NCBI GenBank assembly: GCA_905233545.1
Contig: CAJOEV010000010.1
Coordinates: 23,446-87,445, forward strand
Direction of reading: 5' to 3'
DNA: 64,000 nucleotides
Source: an uncultured Eubacterium sp.
GTDB lineage: Bacteria; Bacillota; Clostridia; Oscillospirales; Acutalibacteraceae
The position numbers and the translations under genes were made by a program. Under the pieces are notes generated by a model. The model was not told the origin of the DNA. It did no database searches and saw nothing but the letters and a program-made list of their open reading frames with translations. Below, in pieces: positions 40,606-47,616 of the stretch (positions are counted from its first letter, which is position 1; every line of letters begins with the position of its first letter).

Positions 40606-41130
40606 TTATCCGAGAGCCTTTTTAATTGCTTTAACAGCCTTTTTATTGCCGTTTGTGTCTATCATAACAATGTATACAAAGCTTCCTACAGAGCCGACCT
40701 TTGCATTTTTGAAAAGCTTCTTTCCTTTTGAAGAGAGATAGTTTTTCATTGAGGATTCTTCGTTATTCTTGAATTTGCTCAGCTGTGACTTAACTGAACT
40801 TACTTTACCCTTGCTCTTAACCTTTGCAACCATAATTATGTATTCGCATTTGCTGTTTTTGCCGCCCGTAATCTTTGAAGCTGCATAGTAGCTTGAAAGG
40901 TCGGCAGTCTTAACGCCCATAACTCTTCTCTTGCCCTTCACTCTGTTTTTAGCTGAGAACGGGAAAGATTTTCCGTATGATTTCTTAACTGCACTGTATG
41001 CAGTAGCAGGCGTTTTGCTTGCAGCCATAGCAACACCGTTTGTAAGCGAAAAAGCGGAAATTGCAGTAATAAGTGCAAGTATAATACTGATTAATCTGAT
41101 TGAAAGATTGTTTTTCTTTGTGAGTGTCAT
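40606..41130 (-). CDS. Secreted basic protein, possibly DUF4358-like
   Basis: The 174-residue product has a signal peptide (about residues 1-36, ending VAMAA) and a highly basic mature domain. The pattern AYSAVKKSYGKSFPFS near the N-terminus and KNAKVGSVGSFVYIVMID near the C-terminus resemble DUF4358 proteins, which often sit beside MBOAT/DHHW genes. The match is by eye only. It lies seven bases before the MBOAT gene and 20 after the GDSL gene, so it belongs to the acylation cassette. Confidence 0.6.
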   Translation of the reverse strand: MTLTKKNNLSIRLISIILALITAISAFSLTNGVAMAASKTPATAYSAVKKSYGKSFPFSAKNRVKGKRRVMGVKTADLSSYYAASKITGGKNSKCEYIIMVAKVKSKGKVSSVKSQLSKFKNNEESSMKNYLSSKGKKLFKNAKVGSVGSFVYIVMIDTNGNKKAVKAIKKALG

Positions 41131-41150
41131 AACTATTCTCCTTTAATTTA

Positions 41151-42605
41151 TTATTTATGTTTTTTTATGTATTTATTTAACTGATTAATAAACAGCTTAC
41201 AGCTTGAAGGAAGCCAATGGCAACCGTCTCCGCCGTCGTATTTATTCAAAAGATTACCGTTGCTGTCTTTAAAAGGTGCAGTGTAATCATAGTATTCACA
41301 GCCCATTTTCTTAGCCATTTTCTTGACTGCTTTGTTGAAGGAGAGAATTCTTTTTTTCTTCGGGATTGAACTTCCGCTGTTTGCCTTTGTAGGTGACACG
41401 GGAAGAATGATTATTTCAACGCCCTTGCATGCATCCTTAATATCTTCTATAGCATACTCATAGTATTCGATTATTCCCTTATTTCCTTTATAAGCAGCCT
41501 CATTCATTCCAAGCATAATGAATACTCTGTCAGGCTTATAGCTTATTACCTTTTCAACGCCTGTTACAGTGCTGTTTCCAACGCTGAAATAGTTTCTTTC
41601 ATAAAAGGTATAGGTTCCCATTCCGATTTTAACAACGAACTTTCCGCCCGGAAGCGCCTTATAGTACTTAACGCCTTCCATTATTGAATCGCCGACAAGA
41701 ACGGTTGTTTTTGCTTTAATTTTAACGGGTGTGGGTTTTCTGCCAAGAGAAGTTTTTCCGTTAACCTTTCTTGCGCCCCTTACCATATAATAATAGCTTT
41801 TATGTGCAGAAGCTCTTTTATCCGTATATGAAAAAGTTTTGCTATTAACTTCTGCGATTTTCTTGTAGCCCGAATTCTTCTTTTTTGAGCGATATACAAG
41901 ATATTTCTTGGCTTTATCAACTTTTTTCCACTTAACAACGGGTTTACCGTACAAATTACTGTATCCGCTGACTTTGCATATTTTAACAGCGGGATTTGTT
42001 GTTGCACTTATTGTTTTACTGTATGAGCCGAATTCTTTTTTTGAGTCAATAGTAACATAAGCTCTTATTTTTACCGAATATTTTTTATCGGGGTCAAGAT
42101 TGCGAAATCTGTGGCTTGTTCTTGAAGATGAAAGCTTTTCAACGATGTTTTTTCCTGAGCCTGTGCAGGTTAACTCATATCCCGAAACATCAGTGAACTT
42201 CTTCCACGAAACTCTTAATGAAGTTAATCCCTTTTCAGCGAGCTTAAAGTTTTCGGGTTGCTTCGGAAGAATCTTAAAGGTTTTTGAAACCGTGCCTTTA
42301 TAGTTATTAGTTCCTTCAACCGTAACTTTCGCCTTACCGGGATTAGTATTGTTTTCATAGCTGAGTAAATAGTCTTCATCAGCTGTAAGAGTTATTGGCT
42401 CACTGCCGTCTTTTTTTAAAACAACCTTAACAGTTGGTTTAATCTCTTGTCCTGTGTATACAAAACTATCCGAACTTAACGATACCGTTGTGTTTTCAGA
42501 AGTTAACTGATTTGTTAACAGCTCGTTTGCAAATGCAACAACGGATACTGTAAGCGCCACTGCAAGTGCAATAATTGCGGCAATTAATGCCTTACTTTTT
42601 TTCAT
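41151..42605 (-). CDS. Secreted SGNH/GDSL hydrolase with Ig-like and Fn3 domains
   Basis: The 484-residue product has a signal or anchor segment (7-25), an MBG/YDG-type Ig domain (about 38-112), two Fn3 domains (about 115-205 and 208-292), and a C-terminal SGNH hydrolase domain. Block I is VLVGDSIME, block III GMNE, and the catalytic Asp-His pair is in GGDGCHW. The likely role is removal of acyl groups from a surface glycan, opposing the MBOAT downstream (inference). It has its own consensus promoter and a GGAG ribosome site. Confidence 0.82.
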   Translation of the reverse strand: MKKSKALIAAIIALAVALTVSVVAFANELLTNQLTSENTTVSLSSDSFVYTGQEIKPTVKVVLKKDGSEPITLTADEDYLLSYENNTNPGKAKVTVEGTNNYKGTVSKTFKILPKQPENFKLAEKGLTSLRVSWKKFTDVSGYELTCTGSGKNIVEKLSSSRTSHRFRNLDPDKKYSVKIRAYVTIDSKKEFGSYSKTISATTNPAVKICKVSGYSNLYGKPVVKWKKVDKAKKYLVYRSKKKNSGYKKIAEVNSKTFSYTDKRASAHKSYYYMVRGARKVNGKTSLGRKPTPVKIKAKTTVLVGDSIMEGVKYYKALPGGKFVVKIGMGTYTFYERNYFSVGNSTVTGVEKVISYKPDRVFIMLGMNEAAYKGNKGIIEYYEYAIEDIKDACKGVEIIILPVSPTKANSGSSIPKKKRILSFNKAVKKMAKKMGCEYYDYTAPFKDSNGNLLNKYDGGDGCHWLPSSCKLFINQLNKYIKKHK

Positions 42606-42633
42606 AGTACTCTCCTTTAAACATATTTAATAT

Positions 42634-42662
42634 ATTATAAAATAAATATATTTCTCAGTCAA
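42634..42662 (-). promoter_or_regulatory. Sigma-A promoter for the GDSL/MBOAT cassette
   Basis: On the minus strand TTGACT and a perfect TATAAT are separated by 17 bases, about 30 bases before the GDSL start. Confidence 0.8.
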
Positions 42663-42743
42663 CAAAATAGGCAATTATAAATATAACAATTCAGTTACAA
42701 ATTAACAATTATTATTTTTTATTAATTAATTGAGTGAATACTC

Positions 42744-42772
42744 TTGTAATTTATTAAGATTTAGTTTATAAT
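42744..42772 (+). promoter_or_regulatory. Sigma-A promoter for the Rossmann/zinc-ribbon gene
   Basis: TTGTAA and a perfect TATAAT are separated by 17 bases, 63 bases before the start codon. This leaves an untranslated leader of roughly 55 bases with a weak CGGCT/AGCCG hairpin. Confidence 0.7.
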
Positions 42773-42835
42773 TACTTTGACATATTTCGGCTTAAAAACA
42801 AATTTAGCCGTACTGTTAATTAAGGAGGTAAATTT

Positions 42836-44398
42836 ATGGCAAAAAAGACTGTTTTTCTTACCGGCGGAACCGGTAACATGGGTTGGGCTGCCGTTCAGGA
42901 AATGCTCAAGCACCCGAATGAAATCAATCTTAAGATTCTGGCAAGAAAGAGCCCTAAGAATGAGGAACTCTTAAAGGACCTTATGGCAAAGCCAAATGTT
43001 CAGATTGTATGGGGTGACCTTACTGATTACGATTCACTTCTTGACGGAATCACCGGCGCAGACTATGTTCTTCATGTTGGCGGAATGGTTTCCCCCGCTG
43101 CTGACTGGAAGCCGTACAGAACACAGAAAACAAATATCGGTGCTGCAGAAAACATCTGCAAGGCTGTTCTTGCTCAGCCCGATCCCGATGCTGTTAAAGT
43201 TTGCTACATAGGAACAGTTGCCGAAACAGGCGGAAGAAACTATCCTATCCACTGGGGACGCTGCGGTGACCCGATTAAAATTTCTATTTACGACCACTAT
43301 GCAGTTTCAAAAACCGTTGCAGAAAGAACTTTTGTTGAAAGCGGTATTAAAAACTGGGTAGTTATGCGTCAGAGCGGAATTCTTTATCCCAATATTCTCA
43401 AGAATATGGACCCGATTATGTTCCACGTTCCGATTAACGGTGTTCTTGAATGGTGTACTGTTGAGGACTCGGGTAGACTTATGTGCAACCTTGTTCTTGA
43501 AGACGCTGCAGGTAACCTCGGTGCTGATTTCTGGAACCACTATTTCAACATCGGTTCAGGACAGGAATACAGACTTTCAAATTATGAATTTGAAAAGCTT
43601 CTTCTCGGAACTCTCGGTCTTGCAGGACCCGAAAAGCTCTTTGACGCAAACTGGTTCATTTTAAAGAACTTCCACGGTCAGTTCTATGCAGACGGTGACA
43701 AACTTGAAGAATTCCTTCACTTCCGTGAGAACCTTCCCGTTCAGGATTATTTCAACAGACTTGCTGACCAGGTTGAATTCTACTTCAAGATTCCGAGATA
43801 TCTTCCCAAATCAGCAGTTGCAGCTGCAGCTAAGCCGTTTATGAAGAAACTTGCAATGACCAAGGACTTCGGAACACTTGACTGGGTTAAGACTCAGGAG
43901 CCTAACAGAATTTCAGCTTACTACGGTTCAATGGAAGAATATGAAGCAATTCCGAAGAGCTGGAAAGATTTTGAAATCCGTGAATTTGATAAATCTCAGG
44001 AAGCAAGCGAGCAGTTCAAGCTTGACCACGGATATGATGAAACAAAGCCAGAAAGCGAGCTTGATATTGAAGATATGAAGCAGGCTGCTAAGTTCCGCGG
44101 CGGCGAATGCTTAAGCGAAAAGATGAAGAAGGGCGACCTTGCAACAAAACTTAAGTGGAAATGCGGTTATTGCGGAGCTGAATTTGAAGCTTCACCGAAC
44201 CTCATTCTTCTCGGCGGACACTGGTGCCCCGAATGCTATGTTCCTCAGAAGGCATGGGATTATGATAACATCGCAAGAACAAATCCGTTCTTTGCTCAGG
44301 TTTGGTATCCCAGCCACAAGAAGGATGAATGCAATGTTTATAAGTTCGACGATTTATTCCAGGTTGACGGAGTTAAATGGGACGACATCAAGAGATAA
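42836..44398 (+). CDS. NAD-dependent epimerase/dehydratase-like protein with C-terminal zinc ribbon
   Basis: This 520-residue protein begins with an extended-SDR Rossmann domain: dinucleotide motif TGGTGNMG (residues 9-16), a DLTD acidic strand end, and the catalytic YxxxK pair Y155/K159 in YAVSK. A middle region (about 330-430) has no clear match. The C-terminus has a four-cysteine ribbon (C443, C446, C464, C467; CGYC...CPEC). It has a very strong AAGGAGG site and its own promoter and terminator, which suggests high expression as a single-gene unit. The substrate is unknown. Confidence 0.75.
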   Translation: MAKKTVFLTGGTGNMGWAAVQEMLKHPNEINLKILARKSPKNEELLKDLMAKPNVQIVWGDLTDYDSLLDGITGADYVLHVGGMVSPAADWKPYRTQKTNIGAAENICKAVLAQPDPDAVKVCYIGTVAETGGRNYPIHWGRCGDPIKISIYDHYAVSKTVAERTFVESGIKNWVVMRQSGILYPNILKNMDPIMFHVPINGVLEWCTVEDSGRLMCNLVLEDAAGNLGADFWNHYFNIGSGQEYRLSNYEFEKLLLGTLGLAGPEKLFDANWFILKNFHGQFYADGDKLEEFLHFRENLPVQDYFNRLADQVEFYFKIPRYLPKSAVAAAAKPFMKKLAMTKDFGTLDWVKTQEPNRISAYYGSMEEYEAIPKSWKDFEIREFDKSQEASEQFKLDHGYDETKPESELDIEDMKQAAKFRGGECLSEKMKKGDLATKLKWKCGYCGAEFEASPNLILLGGHWCPECYVPQKAWDYDNIARTNPFFAQVWYPSHKKDECNVYKFDDLFQVDGVKWDDIKR

Positions 44399-44408
44399 TA
44401 AACATAAT

Positions 44409-44440
44409 AAAAACAGGATGCTGCGTGCATCCTGTTTTTT
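44409..44440 (+). terminator. Terminator after the Rossmann/zinc-ribbon gene
   Basis: A perfect hairpin ACAGGATGC-TGCGT-GCATCCTGT is flanked by A- and T-tracts (six T). It probably also ends the converging XRE transcript. Confidence 0.88.
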
Positions 44441-44470
44441 ATGAGTTATTATTCTTTATCCATTATCGAT

Positions 44471-45307
44471 TTACTTAGTTTCTTTTTTATCAACAATTGC
44501 CAGATATTCAGTATTTGTTCCTTGTATTGTTTTTGACTCGTATTCATAAACCTGTGGCTTTATTCCATTATAGTTTTCAATATCATCATATTTCTCAAAA
44601 AATCTATAATACAAACTTTCATTGATTGATTTCCATTCATAATATCCGTATTGAACATTATTCTCATAATGTTCAGTTCGATACTTTATAGCATTATCAG
44701 CCAACTCTTTTTTTACTATGAAATACCACACAGTCCGATTATCTTTAGCTAAGAAGAATTCATAATAGTTTGCTTCGTCTTCGGTTTTGAATAATGATTC
44801 TTTATATTCATATATTTCTACTGTTTCATTTTCATTATTGATATCATCTTTTAAATAATCGAGTCTTTCGCTTATTGCATCCTGCGGATTATCAAAATAA
44901 GAATATTGATTTGTTATTGACGGATTTTTAAGCGCCGAATAAACAAGTTCTACAACAGACAATTGTTTGATTACTAAAAAGCCCAGAAGGATTAATAATA
45001 ACACAATTAATAACTTTGTAATACTGAGCTTTTTATTAGAAGTCTTAATTGTTTCAACAATTACTTCATCTGTTTTTTCTGTAAGTGCTTCTTCTGGAAT
45101 ATCTTCACCTAAAATAAGCTCATTCACTGTTACTCCCAATGCTTTTGATAGCTCTTCTAACATTGAAACATCAGGAAAGCCCTTTCCTGTTTCCCAACGC
45201 GAAACAGCTTTATCGGTACAATTGAGAATTTGAGCGAGTTCCTTTTGAGTTAAGCCAAGTTCTTTTCTCTTACGCTTTATAAAATCACCGGTTTTGGTTA
45301 AATTCAT
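44471..45307 (-). CDS. Membrane-anchored XRE family regulator
   Basis: The 278-residue product has an N-terminal Xre helix-turn-helix (residues 5-65, LTQKELAQILNCTDKAVSRWETG). It is followed by an acidic linker, one membrane helix (about 94-115) and an extracytoplasmic domain (about 120-278) with YYEFFLAKDNRTVWYFIV. The layout suggests a one-component signal-responsive regulator. Nothing adjacent is an obvious target. Its own promoter has a perfect inverted repeat beside the -35, which suggests autoregulation. Confidence 0.85.
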   Translation of the reverse strand: MNLTKTGDFIKRKRKELGLTQKELAQILNCTDKAVSRWETGKGFPDVSMLEELSKALGVTVNELILGEDIPEEALTEKTDEVIVETIKTSNKKLSITKLLIVLLLILLGFLVIKQLSVVELVYSALKNPSITNQYSYFDNPQDAISERLDYLKDDINNENETVEIYEYKESLFKTEDEANYYEFFLAKDNRTVWYFIVKKELADNAIKYRTEHYENNVQYGYYEWKSINESLYYRFFEKYDDIENYNGIKPQVYEYESKTIQGTNTEYLAIVDKKETK

Positions 45308-45326
45308 AGTTAGTCACCTCAAATTT

Positions 45327-45355
45327 ATTTTACTGCATAAGCATTAAAAAGTCAC
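45327..45355 (-). promoter_or_regulatory. Promoter for the XRE regulator gene
   Basis: On the minus strand GTGACT and TAAAAT are separated by 17 bases, about 20 bases before the start codon. Confidence 0.55.
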
Positions 45356-45370
45356 TCTATGAAACATAGA
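45356..45370. promoter_or_regulatory. Inverted repeat, candidate operator
   Basis: The perfect repeat TCTATG-AAA-CATAGA abuts the -35 box of the XRE gene promoter. This is the size and place expected for an Xre-type dimer site. The assignment is an inference. Confidence 0.45.
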
Positions 45371-45395
45371 ATTCAGTGATTAATGATAATTAATA

Positions 45396-47213
45396 CTACG
45401 AATAATATTCATCTTTGCCCATCAGCCACTTACGCGGATTTTTGTCAATGTATTGAAGATGATTCAAATAATCTTCTTCGTCGCGGATTATGTGGTCATA
45501 GAAGGATTTTTGCCATATGTTTTCGCTAATTGATTTATTAACAAATCTCTTCAATGTTCCGACATATGTTGAAACAACCGACTTTGTAGGGTGCGACGCC
45601 CTCAACGCACCGTACGAATCCGTTGTTGAAACAATAAGCATCATATGAATGTGATTGGGCATTATTACGAATTTTTCAGCTTTAACATAATCATAGATTT
45701 CGTTCATTTTAATAATTTCGTTCTCAACAACTCGCCCGTATTCCGTAAGAACAAGCTGCGGCGCGTCGTGGGCGTCGCGCCCTACAGAAATATTTGAAAG
45801 TATACATTTATTATCTTTAGAACACATTGTAATAAAATAAGCACCGTTACTGCTATAATCAAATCCACTTAATCTCGGATGTGTTCTTGATTTTGTACGC
45901 TCTGCAATATTGATTAATATCTCTTTTCTGTTTTTCTCAGGATTTGCAATTACTTCTTCCAAGAGTTTTTCAAGCACCTCGGATATTTCCCTGCCCTCAA
46001 AGCCGAGATTCATCAAATCAAAACCGTTGATATCAAGGTCTTTAATACTGTATACCTCGTTGCTTTCAATTATTTCCTTTGTTATCTCTCTGATTTCTTC
46101 AAGGGCGATTATTTCATTTTCTGCAAGGGCTGGATTATGCGATTTTAAGTCTGCAACCTGAAAATCAATAAAATCAAAAATCAAATCCTCTCCGAGCGTT
46201 TTCATTCTTTTTTTAATTGTTTTCTTCTTGTGGCTGAGATAATCGGAATGATTGGCAATCAGCGCAACTGATTTATTTAGAATCTCGTTGCTGACTCTGA
46301 GCCTTTTGAGAATAATCGCAGCCTGCTCTGCTCCGATTCTTGCATGAGCATAAAAATGGTCGCCATTTTCATCGGTTGTTCTGCAATGCGGTTTTCCGAT
46401 ATCGTGCAAAAGCATTGCAAGGCGCATATAGTCCTTTTTTGGCGTCTGGGCGACTGATTTAACGCTGTGGGTGTAAACGTCGTATAAATGCCATTTATTA
46501 TGCTGTGGGAAATCAAATGACGGTATTAACTCGGGGATAACAACTGCAATAACATCTTTATATTTCAAAAGCACATCTTCGCAATTATCACCAAGAAGAA
46601 TTTTTATTATCTCCGAATAAATACGCTCATTTGCAATGTTCTTCAACAGTTCTTTATTTCTGAATATTGCTTTTTCTGTGTTTTCCTCAATAGTGAAACC
46701 GAGCTGAGAAGCAAATCTGAGCGCTCTCATAATTCTAAGGGCATCCTCTTGAAAGCGTTTGTCGCTGTCTCCCACTGTTCTTATTATTCTGTTTTCAATG
46801 TCCTCTCTTCCTCTGAACAAATCAACATATCCGTCGATATCGTTATACGCAATTGCATTAACAGTGAAATCGCGTCTTGACAAATCTTCTTTGATATCTG
46901 AAACAAAATTAACACTTTCGGGATGGCGGTTATCAAAGTATTTACCGTCTGTTCTGAAGGTTGTTATTTCGTAAGGATTGTGATTTATAACAGCGGTTAT
47001 TGTTCCGTGTTTAATGCCCGTTTCAAAGTATTTAATGCCGTTCTTTTCCAAAACTTCTTCAACTTGATCGGGAAGTGCAGAGGTTGTTATATCATAATCC
47101 GAAACATCCCTGTTCATTATTGAATCACGAACACAGCCGCCCACAGCATAGGCGCTGAAGGACGACTGAGTGAGTATTTCTATTATTTTTTTTGCATCAT
47201 CGGGCAGAAACAT
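45396..47213 (-). CDS. cca: CCA tRNA nucleotidyltransferase fused to a REP-associated (Y1/HUH) transposase domain
   Basis: The 605-residue protein is an apparent fusion. Residues 1-440 form a complete CCA-adding enzyme: nucleotidyltransferase GGCVRD (25-30) and DYD (39-41), the RRDFTVNA motif (113-120), and an HD domain (H270/D271). Normal length is about 400-450. Residues 443-605 are a RAYT-type transposase: SRTHPRLSGFDYSSNGAYFITMCS opening, the HUH-type HIH at 521-523 in MPNHIHMM, and the closing QYIDKNPRKW. No stop codon separates the two. Two REP hairpins are embedded in the transposase part and encode residues about 477-485 and 535-543. The tRNA function should be intact. Transposase activity is uncertain. 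Confidence 0.88.
   Translation of the reverse strand: MFLPDDAKKIIEILTQSSFSAYAVGGCVRDSIMNRDVSDYDITTSALPDQVEEVLEKNGIKYFETGIKHGTITAVINHNPYEITTFRTDGKYFDNRHPESVNFVSDIKEDLSRRDFTVNAIAYNDIDGYVDLFRGREDIENRIIRTVGDSDKRFQEDALRIMRALRFASQLGFTIEENTEKAIFRNKELLKNIANERIYSEIIKILLGDNCEDVLLKYKDVIAVVIPELIPSFDFPQHNKWHLYDVYTHSVKSVAQTPKKDYMRLAMLLHDIGKPHCRTTDENGDHFYAHARIGAEQAAIILKRLRVSNEILNKSVALIANHSDYLSHKKKTIKKRMKTLGEDLIFDFIDFQVADLKSHNPALAENEIIALEEIREITKEIIESNEVYSIKDLDINGFDLMNLGFEGREISEVLEKLLEEVIANPEKNRKEILINIAERTKSRTHPRLSGFDYSSNGAYFITMCSKDNKCILSNISVGRDAHDAPQLVLTEYGRVVENEIIKMNEIYDYVKAEKFVIMPNHIHMMLIVSTTDSYGALRASHPTKSVVSTYVGTLKRFVNKSISENIWQKSFYDHIIRDEEDYLNHLQYIDKNPRKWLMGKDEYYS
45586..45611 (+). repeat. REP-like GTAG hairpin inside the transposase domain (copy 1)
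   Basis: On the plus strand GTAG is followed by a 6-bp GGTGCG/CGCACC hairpin with the 10-base loop ACGCCCTCAA. It has the same form as the second copy (loop ACGCCCACGA) in the opposite orientation. Confidence 0.7.
45760..45785 (-). repeat. REP-like GTAG hairpin inside the transposase domain (copy 2)
   Basis: On the minus strand GTAG is followed by a GGCGCG/CGCGCC hairpin with a 10-base loop. With copy 1 it forms a head-to-head pair 150 bases apart, as REP pairs often do. It stays in frame with the coding sequence. Confidence 0.7.
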
Positions 47214-47217
47214 ATTA

Positions 47218-47616
47218 CTATTTATTATCCTGTAAATATAGTTTTACTATGCTTTTTTCGTTATATTTTTCAAGCGCTTCAATAGCCTGGATTTTTTCAT
47301 CATCAGTAAAAGCGGGATGCTCCTCGGGATAGTCCCAGAAGTCAAATGGATTTTCCTTTGTACAAAGCATATTTCCGTCAATAAGCAACCAGGGATATGC
47401 AAGTATTTTACGCTTATTTTTGACATAAATCAGCGTTCCTTTTGAGCCGTAGCTGATATTTTTGAAATAGTTCAGACCCTTTGCCTGTTTCATCAGAATT
47501 CTTATCTGCTGGTCAAACGGGAGTCTTTTAAACTGAAATCTGTTAATCAGCGGGAACACAATTAATCCAAGCAATAAAACGCCTATAACAATTATCACAA
47601 TTACATAAGGAGGCAT
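47218..47616 (-). CDS. Small membrane protein of unknown function
   Basis: I do not recognise this 132-residue product. It has one N-terminal membrane helix (about 4-26, VIVIIVIGVLLLGLIVFPL) and a soluble domain of about 100 residues with ILAYPWLLIDGNMLC and NPFDFWDYPEEHPAFTDDEKIQAIEAL. It starts at the stop codon of the GH38 gene and ends four bases before cca, so all three are probably one transcript. Confidence 0.6.
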   Translation of the reverse strand: MPPYVIVIIVIGVLLLGLIVFPLINRFQFKRLPFDQQIRILMKQAKGLNYFKNISYGSKGTLIYVKNKRKILAYPWLLIDGNMLCTKENPFDFWDYPEEHPAFTDDEKIQAIEALEKYNEKSIVKLYLQDNK

